A stretch of DNA of 64,000 bases from CAIXDN01 sp964482085 (GCA_964482085.1 CAYZVS010000005.1:23477-87476), one strand, 5' to 3'. Counted from the first letter of the stretch, positions 8,809-16,576 are shown. Program-made: numbers and translations. The notes: generated by a model from the sequence alone, not told the origin.

Positions 8809-9297
8809 TCACGCAGTCATGAGTGTGAGGTGAGGGATGGCTTGTTTGGAGAAGTAGATCTCCACCCAGCGTTCTCCCTGTCGACACTCGTAGACGACGC
8901 GTGCGCGTTTGGGCGCAACGCGTTTTACCACGGGCTCGTCTCTTGCGATGCACATGAAGCGAATCGCGATACCAAGCCCTCGTACTTGCCTCGCATTGAG
9001 GTAAGCAACCACGACTCGCGGTCTCGGAATCTCTTCCCGACGTACATGCTCGATGCAATGTAATACGTCGCATGTTGGGACATCGGTCTCAAAGCTTACG
9101 GCGTACTCCAGATACACGACGGGGCAATGTCCGATGCCCGCCAGACGATACAATTCTGGATTGTCATCGAGTACATCGATCGGATTGATGTCGAGAGCCT
9201 TGAGATGCTCCTCGAATTCACCGGTGGGAAGCGAGAAGTAGTACTCGCTGGCACGTCTTTCTCCAAGGAGTGATCGGATCAGGGTTTCGGGGCTCAC
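8809..9297 (-). CDS. Uncharacterised protein in a self-contained cassette
   Basis: I place the start at a GTG (9297) because an excellent ribosome site, GGAGGT, lies three bases before it; the longer frame from 9348 would begin inside the promoter. The product has 162 residues and no signal peptide or membrane segment. Visible blocks are LIRSLLGERRASEYYFSLP, LYRLAGIGHCPVVYLEYAV and RPRVVVAYLNARQVRGLG, with a basic C-terminal third and a strand-like VEIYFSKQAIPHLTL end. I do not recognise the family. It is flanked by its own TTGACA promoter and a terminator shared with mreB, the layout seen for other unassigned genes in this window. Confidence 0.65.
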   Translation of the reverse strand: MSPETLIRSLLGERRASEYYFSLPTGEFEEHLKALDINPIDVLDDNPELYRLAGIGHCPVVYLEYAVSFETDVPTCDVLHCIEHVRREEIPRPRVVVAYLNARQVRGLGIAIRFMCIARDEPVVKRVAPKRARVVYECRQGERWVEIYFSKQAIPHLTLMTA

Positions 9298-9319
9298 GGT
9301 ACCTCCATTCCGAGTGACT

Positions 9320-9348
9320 ATAAAATCGTAGTTAAGAACTTTTGTCAA
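9320..9348 (-). promoter_or_regulatory. Sigma70-type promoter of the minus-strand cassette gene
   Basis: On the minus strand TTGACA (9348-9343) is followed after exactly 17 bases by TTTTAT (9325-9320). The predicted 5' leader of about 15-20 bases holds only the GGAGGT ribosome site. Confidence 0.65.
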
Positions 9349-9396
9349 CCAGTACTCGCTTGCTACTTGTTATGTGCTACGTGATACTCTATCTCC

Positions 9397-10521
9397 ATGC
9401 TTATCGGAATTGAAGCGTCACGCGCTAACCGTCTCCAAAAGACCGGTGTTGAATGGTATGCCTATCGCCTGATCCAGGCACTCAAGCAAGATCCGCAAGC
9501 GGCACCTCACACGTGGATGCTCTATACCAATGCCGCGCTCTCACTCGGACTCGAGCGTTTGCCAGGAAACTGGTTTGAGCGCCGTCTAAACTGGCCACCC
9601 AAATATCTCTGGACACAAGCTCGTCTCTCACTCGAGATGCTGCGTAAACCTCCAGAAGTTCTGTTTGTTCCAGCGCATGTTCTGCCCCGATTTGCACCCA
9701 AGCGCTCCGTGGTGACGGTGCATGATGTTGGCTTTCATCGTTTTCCGGAACTGTATAAACCGCGCCAAGTTTCCTATCATGAGTGGTCAACGCGCGACAT
9801 TGTAAAAGCTAATGCCAAAATCATTACAGTTTCAGAATTCTGCAAACGTGAAATCATGGAATGCTATGGCGTCGCTGCCGAGCGTATTACGGTTACGCCC
9901 CTAGGCGTCGATCACGATACGTATAAACCTGCATTGCAAAGCAATATCGATGCGATGCAAGCGCGTCTGCAAATCCCAGATCCGTATATCCTCTTCATTG
10001 GTCGACTGGAAGCCAAGAAGAATATTCTTATTTTGGTCGAGGCGTTCAAGCGACACAAAGCATCACGTGGTATCGGCGATCCGCTCAATCTTGTTCTCGC
10101 TGGACTACCCGGTGAAGGTTTTGATGCAATTGGCAAGGCTATCGCCGATTCTGGTTGCGAAGATTTTATTCATATCACTGGCTACATCTCAGAAGCGGAC
10201 AAGGTCGCACTTCTCTCCGGTGCGCTCGCCTACATTCAACCTTCACTTTATGAGGGTTTCGGTTTGCCGCCGCTAGAAGCCATGGCTTGTGGCTGTCCGG
10301 TGATTTCTTCCAACGCCGCTTCACTTCCGGAAGTCGTTGGTGATGGAAACGCGCTATTTTTTGATCCTTTGGACGCGGAAAGTTTACGTATACATCTTGA
10401 AACCGTGCTCGACCAGCCGGAAGTACGCAACCGGTTGCGCGAGGCAGGGCTTTCCTGGGCTCCACGTTTCCGCTTTGACAAAACCGCCAGATTAACTTTG
10501 CAAACCCTCACCTCATGGTAG
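9397..10521 (+). CDS. GT4-family glycosyltransferase (GT-B fold)
   Basis: A 374-residue enzyme with the two-lobed GT-B architecture. The N-terminal lobe begins MLIGIEASRANR and contains VVTVHDVGFHRFPELY. The C-terminal lobe has the donor-site sequence YILFIGRLEAKKNILILVEA and the EX7E-type motif YEGFGLPPLEAMACGCPVIS followed by NAASLPEVVGDG. Such enzymes transfer a hexose from a nucleotide sugar to lipid-linked glycan precursors or glycolipids in the cytosol. The promoter appears to be a GATACT box at 9383-9388, eight bases before the ATG, so the mRNA is probably leaderless. It is followed 10 bases later by a TrmB-type regulator that may sense sugars, which would link the two. Confidence 0.9.
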   Translation: MLIGIEASRANRLQKTGVEWYAYRLIQALKQDPQAAPHTWMLYTNAALSLGLERLPGNWFERRLNWPPKYLWTQARLSLEMLRKPPEVLFVPAHVLPRFAPKRSVVTVHDVGFHRFPELYKPRQVSYHEWSTRDIVKANAKIITVSEFCKREIMECYGVAAERITVTPLGVDHDTYKPALQSNIDAMQARLQIPDPYILFIGRLEAKKNILILVEAFKRHKASRGIGDPLNLVLAGLPGEGFDAIGKAIADSGCEDFIHITGYISEADKVALLSGALAYIQPSLYEGFGLPPLEAMACGCPVISSNAASLPEVVGDGNALFFDPLDAESLRIHLETVLDQPEVRNRLREAGLSWAPRFRFDKTARLTLQTLTSW

Positions 10522-10524
10522 AAT
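10516..10524 (+). promoter_or_regulatory. Extended -10 box for the TrmB-like regulator, predicted leaderless
   Basis: TGGTAGAAT at 10516-10524 is an extended -10 element whose last base lies seven bases before the ATG at 10532. It overlaps the end of the upstream glycosyltransferase gene. No Shine-Dalgarno is present. Confidence 0.5.
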
Positions 10525-10531
10525 CCGCCAT

Positions 10532-11320
10532 ATGTTGGAGGATATAAAAGCTGGCTTACTGGAACTCGGGCTAAGCGACAAAGAAGCAGTCGTGTATTTA
10601 GCGATGCTGGAACTCGGCCCTTCTAGCGTGCAAGACATCGCTAAGCGCGCCGGGGTCAATCGTTCCACAACGTATGTGATGATCGAGGGTCTCAAAAAGC
10701 ACGGTCTTGTCTCGACCTTTGAGAAAGGAAAGAAGATTGTATTCACCGCTGAGAATCCAGAAAAATTGATGGCGATCGTAAGCGAGCATATGGGCTTGCT
10801 AGAAGCCAAGCGCGATCGACTCTCACAAACTCTTCCACGTCTCATGGCGATTTTTAACGCCGTAGAAGACAAGCCTCGTGTCCGATTTTTTGAAGGTGAT
10901 GCCGGGCTCGTAAGCATCCGTGAAGAAATCTCTTCTAGCAATGAACCGATCTGGGAGCTTTATGCCGTGGATGAGATGTTGATGGATTTGGTAAATATCG
11001 AACCGGAACATCGCATAGAAGGATCAAAAAAATTACGTGGACGTGCTCTGATAAGCGTGAAACCAGGATTTGAAGTTCCGTATTTTGATATAGACGGAAT
11101 AGAGGTGCGTGAAATCGACTATAATAAACTTCCGTTCACGGGTGATCTAGGTATCGTAGGTTCTCGTGTCTATATTTTGTCACATCGCTCACGAGGTCTA
11201 GGTGTAATCATCGACAGTGCGGATATCGCGGAAGTCATGAAAGCACTTTATGAAATGGCTTGGAGTTGTGCCGTCGCGTGGTCACCGCCTCCGGATTGGG
11301 GAAAGAAAAAACTTACATAA
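10532..11320 (+). CDS. TrmB-family transcriptional regulator
   Basis: A 262-residue protein. Residues 1-75 form the TrmB winged helix: LLELGLSDKEAVVYLAMLEL, then SVQDIAKRAGVNRSTTYVMI and a wing containing VSTFEKGKKIVFTAE. A helical segment (80-115) is the usual dimerising coiled coil. The C-terminal half matches the TrmB effector-binding domain (PLD-like fold), with VRFFEGDAGLVSIREEI and later LGVIIDSADIAEVMKALYEM. TrmB proteins in archaea and CPR bacteria control sugar uptake or central carbon genes; the target here is unknown. It ends at a strong two-way terminator. Confidence 0.85.
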   Translation: MLEDIKAGLLELGLSDKEAVVYLAMLELGPSSVQDIAKRAGVNRSTTYVMIEGLKKHGLVSTFEKGKKIVFTAENPEKLMAIVSEHMGLLEAKRDRLSQTLPRLMAIFNAVEDKPRVRFFEGDAGLVSIREEISSSNEPIWELYAVDEMLMDLVNIEPEHRIEGSKKLRGRALISVKPGFEVPYFDIDGIEVREIDYNKLPFTGDLGIVGSRVYILSHRSRGLGVIIDSADIAEVMKALYEMAWSCAVAWSPPPDWGKKKLT

Positions 11321-11328
11321 AAACAATA

Positions 11329-11367
11329 ACGCCCCGATGGTGATTCCATCGGGGCGTGAATTTTTTT
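11329..11367. terminator. Strong bidirectional intrinsic terminator
   Basis: ACGCCCCGATGG pairs perfectly with CCATCGGGGCGT around a TGATT loop (11329-11357). Seven T residues follow on the plus strand (11361-11367), and on the minus strand a TTATTGTTTTT tract follows. It ends the TrmB-like gene and the minus-strand small gene at 11383. Confidence 0.9.
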
Positions 11368-11382
11368 CTCGAGTTGAAATGG

Positions 11383-11586
11383 CTAGTTCAGCCAGTACGC
11401 GCCGGGGCAGAGCGCGGGAAAAGAACGTTCGGGAGTGCGCAGACCACCAAGACCGGTCCAGAATGTGACCTTGAAAGGGGTCCAGGCAAACGCTGCCTTG
11501 TCGATTGAATCCGTCAGAAGGTGTCGGAGTGCGGTCGCAGGAACGGTTCCTATGACTGCGTGGGTGAGTAGGGTTTGCGTGTGCAT
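11383..11586 (-). CDS. Small uncharacterised protein behind a structured leader
   Basis: The frame starting at the ATG at 11586 gives 67 residues (MHTQTLLTHAVIGTVPAT at the start, LCPGAYWLN at the end). A GGAG ribosome site lies eight bases upstream of the ATG. The sequence has mixed hydrophobic and aromatic residues but no clear membrane helix, and I do not recognise it. The transcription unit is complete: a TTGACA promoter at 11762-11734, a leader of about 145 bases with several hairpins, and the terminator at 11329-11367. That layout is the main reason to believe it is a gene. A longer in-frame start at 11616 would lie inside the leader hairpins and is less likely. Confidence 0.5.
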   Translation of the reverse strand: MHTQTLLTHAVIGTVPATALRHLLTDSIDKAAFAWTPFKVTFWTGLGGLRTPERSFPALCPGAYWLN

Positions 11587-11733
11587 TATGTCATCTCCCT
11601 GCCCCGGAGATGTCATCCGCCCCGTTGGGGCATCACGTTCGGTCCCTACTCAGGTAACAACGAACTCAGGGTTCGGCTTCCAGACATAGGGTCCGGTGTG
11701 GGCGGACGCATCCGCATGTCTAGCGGACCTTTT
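11587..11733 (-). promoter_or_regulatory. Structured 5' leader with a sequestered ribosome site (riboswitch candidate)
   Basis: Read on the minus strand, the leader folds into nested elements. An outer GGTCCG/CGGACC pair encloses CGGA-TGCG-TCCG. Next come CGAAC-CCTGA-GTTCG, then GCCCC-AAC-GGGGC, and last ATCTCC-GGGGCAG-GGAGAT. The last stem contains the GGAG that would serve as ribosome site for the small gene. Its loop repeats GGGGC, so the upstream GCCCC could pair with either copy, giving two exclusive folds. This is the form of a translational switch. It matches no riboswitch class I know; ligand or trigger is unknown. Confidence 0.45.
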
Positions 11734-11762
11734 ATCTAACCAGATTTTTAATATAATGTCAA
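11734..11762 (-). promoter_or_regulatory. Sigma70-type promoter for the structured-leader gene
   Basis: On the minus strand TTGACA (11762-11757) is followed after 17 bases by TTAGAT (11739-11734). Confidence 0.6.
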
Positions 11763-11773
11763 TAGATATAGGA

Positions 11774-11808
11774 AAACCCGCGACTCACGGAGGGAGAGTC
11801 GCGGGTTT
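11774..11808 (-). terminator. Strong hairpin ending a minus-strand transcript
   Basis: AAACCCGCGACTC (11774-11786) pairs perfectly with GAGTCGCGGGTTT (11796-11808) around a nine-base loop. On the minus strand the stem ends in a short T-run (TTTT), so it reads best as the terminator of the RNA candidate upstream of it. Confidence 0.7.
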
Positions 11809-12115
11809 GATTGTCTCCGGAGCATACGGTACTCAACGGAGCTCATATCCCAGTTAACGGGAACACACAAAGGGAGACGCCTGGCTTTGATTACAGGCCG
11901 GTCTATTGTCTCCCGATTAAACCGACCTATCGCGTGCCGCCGCAACCGCAATTGGCGACAGGCCTAAGATACCAGGCACGTGCCGAGACACACCGGGTGC
12001 TGTGCTGAACCCGATGCTCTCGGCGGCTCACAGCGCGCCCTTACCGGCGCTAGGTGCCACGATGCTTTCCATGGCGTGTTTACTCCGTAGCAGAAAACGG
12101 ACGGAATTGTCCGCG
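11774..12115 (-). ncRNA. Candidate structured non-coding RNA, about 340 bases
   Basis: No convincing gene exists here on either strand, yet the minus strand folds into a series of nested stems. In order: CGGAC/GTCCG; GCGCC-GGTAAG-GGCGC; GCCGAGA/TCTCGGC enclosing CGGGT/ACCCG; GGGAGAC/GTCTCCC enclosing GCCTG/CAGGC; TCCC/GGGA; CTCCG/CGGAG; then the 13-bp terminator. The only start codon with any context opens a 14-residue frame (from about 12073). Signatures of tmRNA, RNase P RNA, SRP RNA or group II intron domain V were looked for and not seen. The 5' end is estimated from a TTGACA at 12154-12149 with a poor -10 (CATATA, spacing 19). Confidence 0.4.
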
Positions 12116-12239
12116 CGTATATGCTGACATATTCACAATTGGTGTCAATCAAGCCAATTTTTATAAAAGTAGCTAAGATTGGCTAAAAAATATTACGTAT
12201 TTTTGCCTTAGATTAGCGATAAAATAATGTTAATTGTCA

Positions 12240-12268
12240 TTGACAAAAGGTCCAAAAAGTGCTAGAGT
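12240..12268 (+). promoter_or_regulatory. Sigma70-type promoter of the first cysteine-rich lipoprotein gene
   Basis: TTGACA at 12240-12245, spacer of 17, TAGAGT at 12263-12268. The -35 box is part of the near-palindrome TTGTCATTGACAA, so a TTGTCA facing the minus strand (with TTTATC 17 bases further) sits back to back with it. The AT-rich 100 bases to the left (12150-12240) hold no gene. The leader of about 85 bases to the ATG at 12363 contains a GGAG ribosome site five bases before the start. Confidence 0.65.
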
Positions 12269-12362
12269 ATTAGGTTCCAATAGAACAGATTTTGGCTGGA
12301 TTGGAACGCCGGTCCTTTGACACAACAACCCCTGACATCCCGCTAGGGATACTGGAGCTCGC

Positions 12363-13712
12363 ATGAAGATGATTCACGTTTTGTTCGCCTCGATGCTCAT
12401 CTCTGGTTGCAACCTCGACACTTCGCCGATCCTGTCCGATGACCCTTCCGGGGAGTCGGATGCGGGAACGCCAGATGCGATGCAGCCACAGATGGACTGC
12501 ACGCCTGGCGACTCTCGTGACGAGGTCTGCCGTACCGATTGCGGTGCGGACAACTCGTACTTCGTCTGCCGACCCAATCGGGTCTGGGAGTGCGTGGTGC
12601 TGAATACGACTCGCTGTGAGTCGGAGGTACCCATGCCTGATCCCGAGCCGACGACAGATCCCGATCCCGCCTGTGAAGATGCCGTCTACTGGCGCGACGC
12701 AGATGCGGACGGCTACGGCAATCCGGCGGACTACATTGTCCGTCCTGACTGCGATCCTGTCCCCATGGGCTACGTGCTCGCCTTCGATCCCGACTGCAAT
12801 GACTCTGATCGTTCGTCTCGCCCTGGTGGTTACGACCGCTGTGGCGATGGCATCGATCAAGACTGCAGCGGTGCCGATCTCGCCTGCGCCGCAACCTGCA
12901 CGCCTCGTGCAGAAATCTGCGGCAACGGTCTCGACGAGGACTGTGATGGCGTCGCCGACAACGGCTGCACCACGGGCTCCGCGTGTGAAAGCGACGCTCG
13001 ATACCACACGCCCTGTCTGCTTCCCGCGACTTCATCGCGTTGTGCACTCGCCGGCGTTTGGTCCTGCGTCGATGGCTCGCTCATGCTCGCACTCACCGTT
13101 CCCGTCGCCTCCACCGAGGTGTGCGGAAACAGCATCGACGAGGACTGCAACGGCAGTGACCTCGCCTGCGCCTCGACCTGCACACCGAGTGCAGAGATCT
13201 GTGGCGATGGCATCGACCAAGACTGCAACGGTGTCGACATGGCTTGTACCTCCGGGTGCACAGTTCATGTCGAGATCTGCGGAAACAGCATCGACGAGGA
13301 CTGCAACGGCAGTGACCTCGCTTGCAGTGCAACCGGTAGCCGTACGGTCTACGAGCTCTACGTTCCGGGTGACACCTGGGACGCGCACTCGTTCCGCCTG
13401 CGCAACGGTTCCTATTGGGGCGATGAGAACATCGTCACTTGCCTCAACACAGGATCCGTCGAGATGCAGCCGATGTCAGGAGGCTGGTATCGCTGCGTCG
13501 CCTCCGCTCCGGTAAATCCGTTCATCGGATCCTATCGGGCACGAGGCACATCCTCGGACCTCTCCACCTTCGACACCTCTCTCGGTGCTTGTACGGTGGC
13601 CACAGGTGTCCAGTGGCGAGTCTACGATGAAGCGATCGGGAATAGCCTGATCGCATCGAGTCTCTCCTGCGACACAACCACGTCAGGCGGCGCCCCTCGG
13701 CATCGCTTCTGA
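12363..13712 (+). CDS. Cysteine-rich lipoprotein with MopE-like putative metal-binding repeats
   Basis: The 449-residue product has a lipoprotein signal (MKMIHVLFASMLISGC, lipidated Cys16). A segment near residues 105-155 reads RDADADGYGNPADY followed by a spaced DCDPVPMGYV and DPDCNDSD, the Asp-rich MopE type metal-binding motif. About five repeats follow, of the form CGDGIDQDCSGADLAC, CGNGLDEDCDGVADNGC and CGNSIDEDCNGSDLAC. The last 120 residues are different, with few repeats and a beta-rich look. Such repeats are best known from secreted myxobacterial and other deltaproteobacterial proteins and suggest Ca/Cu binding with disulfides. It has its own promoter, ribosome site and terminator, and looks richer in third-position G/C than neighbouring core genes, so transfer is likely. 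Confidence 0.85.
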   Translation: MKMIHVLFASMLISGCNLDTSPILSDDPSGESDAGTPDAMQPQMDCTPGDSRDEVCRTDCGADNSYFVCRPNRVWECVVLNTTRCESEVPMPDPEPTTDPDPACEDAVYWRDADADGYGNPADYIVRPDCDPVPMGYVLAFDPDCNDSDRSSRPGGYDRCGDGIDQDCSGADLACAATCTPRAEICGNGLDEDCDGVADNGCTTGSACESDARYHTPCLLPATSSRCALAGVWSCVDGSLMLALTVPVASTEVCGNSIDEDCNGSDLACASTCTPSAEICGDGIDQDCNGVDMACTSGCTVHVEICGNSIDEDCNGSDLACSATGSRTVYELYVPGDTWDAHSFRLRNGSYWGDENIVTCLNTGSVEMQPMSGGWYRCVASAPVNPFIGSYRARGTSSDLSTFDTSLGACTVATGVQWRVYDEAIGNSLIASSLSCDTTTSGGAPRHRF

Positions 13713-13746
13713 TTCATCCCGACTCGCGTCGGGACAAACTCTGTCC

Positions 13747-13797
13747 AAACCGGGCGCACTCTTCCGACATCTGTCGGAATGGAGTGCCCCGGTTTTT
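13747..13797 (+). terminator. Intrinsic terminator of the first cysteine-rich lipoprotein gene
   Basis: AAACCGGG...CCCCGGTTT forms the base, with GCACTC/GAGTGC and TTCCGACA/TGTCGGAA stacked inside, followed by TTTTT. A smaller hairpin, CCCGACTCGCGTCGGG, lies just upstream near 13718. Confidence 0.8.
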
Positions 13798-13842
13798 ACG
13801 TTATTTAAGCGATCTAATAATCAAATGGAGCCTGCATAGGTA

Positions 13843-13871
13843 TTGACATTTCTTTATTTTTGTGATAAGTT
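13843..13871 (+). promoter_or_regulatory. Sigma70-type promoter of the second cysteine-rich lipoprotein gene
   Basis: TTGACA at 13843-13848, spacer of 17, TAAGTT at 13866-13871. The leader to the ATG at 13955 is about 75 bases and holds an AGAGGG ribosome site. Confidence 0.65.
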
Positions 13872-13954
13872 CATCCGGCTCGTTCCCAGATTGAGTGTAC
13901 AACGTCCGTCGTGAGCGTTTTTGGCTAGTATCACGACAGAAAGAGGGTTCGTCC

Positions 13955-16480
13955 ATGCATCGTCCGTCTCCGTTTCTGATCCATCTCGTCGCGCTCGTCG
14001 GATTGTCCGCGAGCTTCCTCGTGAGTGCGTGCTCGCCCATCGCGGGAGGCAGTATCCAGCCTCTCGTCGATCCCGGAACCATGTGTTCGGAGGCCCAGCG
14101 TGGCACCCGCATCGCATGTCAGGGTTCCGATGGCGTGACCGTCTGCGCCTACCAGACCTGTGACCTCGTGAGTAACATCGCGAGCAACTGCTGGCAGGTC
14201 GACTGCTCGGCACCCGTTCCGTCGCCCGTCCCGGGTGACACCACGGGCTCCGGCGTCTGCGACCCGATCGGTTCTCTGAATCCCAACTGTACGACCACGG
14301 ACGGTTCGCTCCGTCCGGGCTTCCAGTACTGCGACGCTAGCAACATGTGGGGCGAGTGCATCCCGTACGCGGGCTCTCCCTACGATGCTGGCACCATGGG
14401 CGACGGCGGCATGAGCACAGCCTGTGGCACCGACCCCGACGTCGTCGGAGCGGTTGCCTGTAGCGCTGGCCTCGGCGTCTGCGCGGTCTCCGGCACGTGG
14501 ATGTGCGATCCCATGGACAACAAGGTCTGCTCGGCTATGGCCAACGAAGCCGCTCGCGGCTCCGAGGGCATCACGCCGGACAGCCTCGACAACGACTGCG
14601 ACGGCACCGTCGACAACAACATCAGCCGTTCCTGCTTTCCCTTCGCCTCGGGCAACCCTGGTGTCGGCATCTGCATGTACGGTACGCAGGACTACGATCC
14701 CGCGATGATGACGTGGTCGACATGTGCCGGTGCGGTCGGTCCCTCGACCGAGATCCCCGACAACATGGTGGACGAGGACTGCAACGGCGGTCTTCTTCTC
14801 TCCGTTTCCTGTGGTGGTGACGCTCGCGTGGGCACAGCCTGCAGCGCCGGCATCGGTGCCTGCATGGGCATGGGTACATACAGCTGCACCGGTATGGAGC
14901 TCATCTGCTCCGCGGTCGCTGGTCCGCCGGCACCCGAAGTCTGCGACAACCTGGACAACGACTGCGATGGTGGCATCGACGGCAACGTCGAGAGCTGCTA
15001 CACGGGTCGCCCCGGTTCCGCCGGCATCGGTCTTTGCCAAGCTGGAACACGCGTCTGCACGGCAGGCGCCTTCAGCGCCTGTGCGGGAGAAGTTCTCCCG
15101 GCCCTCGAGATCTGTGGCAACTTCGACGACGAAGACTGCAACGGCATCTCCGACTCCTGCGTCATCTGTGGTTCCGACTCCCGCATCGTTCCCACGCCTT
15201 CGGCGTGTTTCGAGGGTGTCGGCGCCTGTCGCCGTGACGGTACGTACATGTGTGCGGCCGGCGTGGTGTCCTGCGACGTCACCGCTGGTGACGCCGTGAG
15301 TGAGACCTGCAATGGCATCGACGACGACTGCGACGGACTGGTCGACGAAGGCGTCGTCCAGACCTGCACGAGTTACTCGATGTCGCTCGCGGGTCGCGGT
15401 ATCTGCGTTCCCGGAACGCAGGCCTGTGTCGGCTTCTCCGAAGGACCCCTCTGGGGCTCCTGCACGGGTGAAGTCGGTCCGGCTCTCGAGATCTGCGGTG
15501 ACACGATCGATCAGGACTGCAACGGCAGCGATCTCTCGTGCTCGCCCGGCTGCGGCGGCTCTCCCACCGGTGGTGCTTGCACCGTCGGAACGGGACGCTG
15601 CATGACGGCTGGCACCATCCAGTGCGTCGGTGGAACTGCCATCCAATGCGTTCCCTCGACGACTCCGCTCATGCCCATCGCTGAGACCTGCAACGCCATC
15701 GACGACAACTGCGATGGCTTGGTCGACAATGATGTCCTCGCTGGCGGATCCCTGACCCAGTCCTGCTACCCGTTCGCGGGCGGCACGCCGGGCCTCGGCA
15801 TCTGCGTGCGTGGTACGCAGACCTGCTCGGCGGGCGCCTTCGGTGCCTGTGCCGGAGCGGTCGGTCCCCAGACCGAGATCTGCGACGCGCTCGACAACGA
15901 CTGCGACGGCGGCGTCAACGAGTTCCTCTCGTGTGGCGGTGTCGACGCTGGTCCGCCTCCGGCGATGGACGCGGGTGTTCCCATGAGCGATGCCGGTACT
16001 CCCGGCACCGACTCGGGTATCCCGGGCGTGGACTCTGGTCCGGGCTCGGGCTTCGCAGCCACGCAGCGCAACACCTGTCGCGCGGCGCGTCTGCCCCTCG
16101 GTCACTCCGGTGTCGTCTCGACGACCTATGACCTCGCTTGCGTCACTTCGTCCTTTGGGGCATGTGGCGTTGGCTGGTCCGTGGTCATCTACGATGAGCT
16201 CGGCTGTGGCGTTCCGTCCGACCCCGGCGTCAACACGGTCACGTTGGATCTCGCCGAGGTCGGAGCCGGTAACTACCGGCTCGGTCTGTGGTGCAACGAC
16301 GGTACCGACCGTCGCGTCTGGCCCGCCCCCCGCAACGTCGATCCTATCTGTGTGACGTCCTTCGTCACGCAGGGGACCAACCGCACGGTGGACGGCGCCG
16401 TCTGCCCCGGCGCTCCGGGAGGCATCTTGCTCCCGACGTTCCCGGCCAGCCCCACGGGCTTGGCCGTCACCTGCCCCTAG
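13955..16480 (+). CDS. Large cysteine-rich lipoprotein with eight Asp/Cys repeats
   Basis: From the ATG at 13955 the protein has 841 residues. The signal peptide ends in a lipobox (LVSAC, Cys26). The body carries about eight copies of a Cys/Asp motif such as SLDNDCDGTVDNN, CDNLDNDCDGGIDGN, CGNFDDEDCNGISDSC, CNGIDDDCDGLVDEG and CGDTIDQDCNGSDLSC. Between them are small Cys-pair modules (TACSAGIGACMGMGTYSCTG). An Ala/Asp/Gly/Ser linker follows (VDAGPPPAMDAGVPMSDAG and similar, near 670-715), then a 125-residue C-terminal domain with six cysteines. The same design as the preceding lipoprotein suggests a related pair displayed on the surface, stiffened by disulfides and metal. Function unknown; adhesion to a partner cell is possible. 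Confidence 0.85.
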   Translation: MHRPSPFLIHLVALVGLSASFLVSACSPIAGGSIQPLVDPGTMCSEAQRGTRIACQGSDGVTVCAYQTCDLVSNIASNCWQVDCSAPVPSPVPGDTTGSGVCDPIGSLNPNCTTTDGSLRPGFQYCDASNMWGECIPYAGSPYDAGTMGDGGMSTACGTDPDVVGAVACSAGLGVCAVSGTWMCDPMDNKVCSAMANEAARGSEGITPDSLDNDCDGTVDNNISRSCFPFASGNPGVGICMYGTQDYDPAMMTWSTCAGAVGPSTEIPDNMVDEDCNGGLLLSVSCGGDARVGTACSAGIGACMGMGTYSCTGMELICSAVAGPPAPEVCDNLDNDCDGGIDGNVESCYTGRPGSAGIGLCQAGTRVCTAGAFSACAGEVLPALEICGNFDDEDCNGISDSCVICGSDSRIVPTPSACFEGVGACRRDGTYMCAAGVVSCDVTAGDAVSETCNGIDDDCDGLVDEGVVQTCTSYSMSLAGRGICVPGTQACVGFSEGPLWGSCTGEVGPALEICGDTIDQDCNGSDLSCSPGCGGSPTGGACTVGTGRCMTAGTIQCVGGTAIQCVPSTTPLMPIAETCNAIDDNCDGLVDNDVLAGGSLTQSCYPFAGGTPGLGICVRGTQTCSAGAFGACAGAVGPQTEICDALDNDCDGGVNEFLSCGGVDAGPPPAMDAGVPMSDAGTPGTDSGIPGVDSGPGSGFAATQRNTCRAARLPLGHSGVVSTTYDLACVTSSFGACGVGWSVVIYDELGCGVPSDPGVNTVTLDLAEVGAGNYRLGLWCNDGTDRRVWPAPRNVDPICVTSFVTQGTNRTVDGAVCPGAPGGILLPTFPASPTGLAVTCP

Positions 16481-16523
16481 TTCCTTCCTGCTCGGGTACG
16501 GATTGATTCTGTGCCCACACTCC

Positions 16524-16566
16524 GGACCCCTGCATTGCGTAAGCGATGCGGGGGTCCTCTTATTTT
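16524..16566 (+). terminator. Intrinsic terminator after the second lipoprotein gene
   Basis: A 15-bp stem with two G-T wobbles, GGACCCCTGCATTGC with GCGATGCGGGGGTCC around GTAA (16524-16557), is followed by TCTTATTTT. Confidence 0.85.
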
Positions 16567-16576
16567 CCGCGATTTT

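Noticed and set aside
12150..12240. A gene starting with TTG at 12152 on the minus strand (62 codons)
   Set aside because: The start would lie in the -35 box of a possible promoter, and the text has no recognisable pattern. The structured RNA explains the segment better.
12270..13047. Open frames of 245 and 216 codons on the minus strand opposite the first lipoprotein gene
   Set aside because: Shadow frames made by the same repetitive, G/C-rich codons; low-complexity Arg/His or Val/Ala text without start signals.
13931..16105. A 724-codon open frame on the minus strand opposite the large cysteine-rich lipoprotein gene
   Set aside because: It is a mirror of the Asp/Cys-repeat gene: GAC/GTC-rich repeats read as Val/Asp/Ala-rich text on the other strand, with no ribosome site and no recognisable fold. 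The plus-strand gene has a signal peptide, promoter and terminator.
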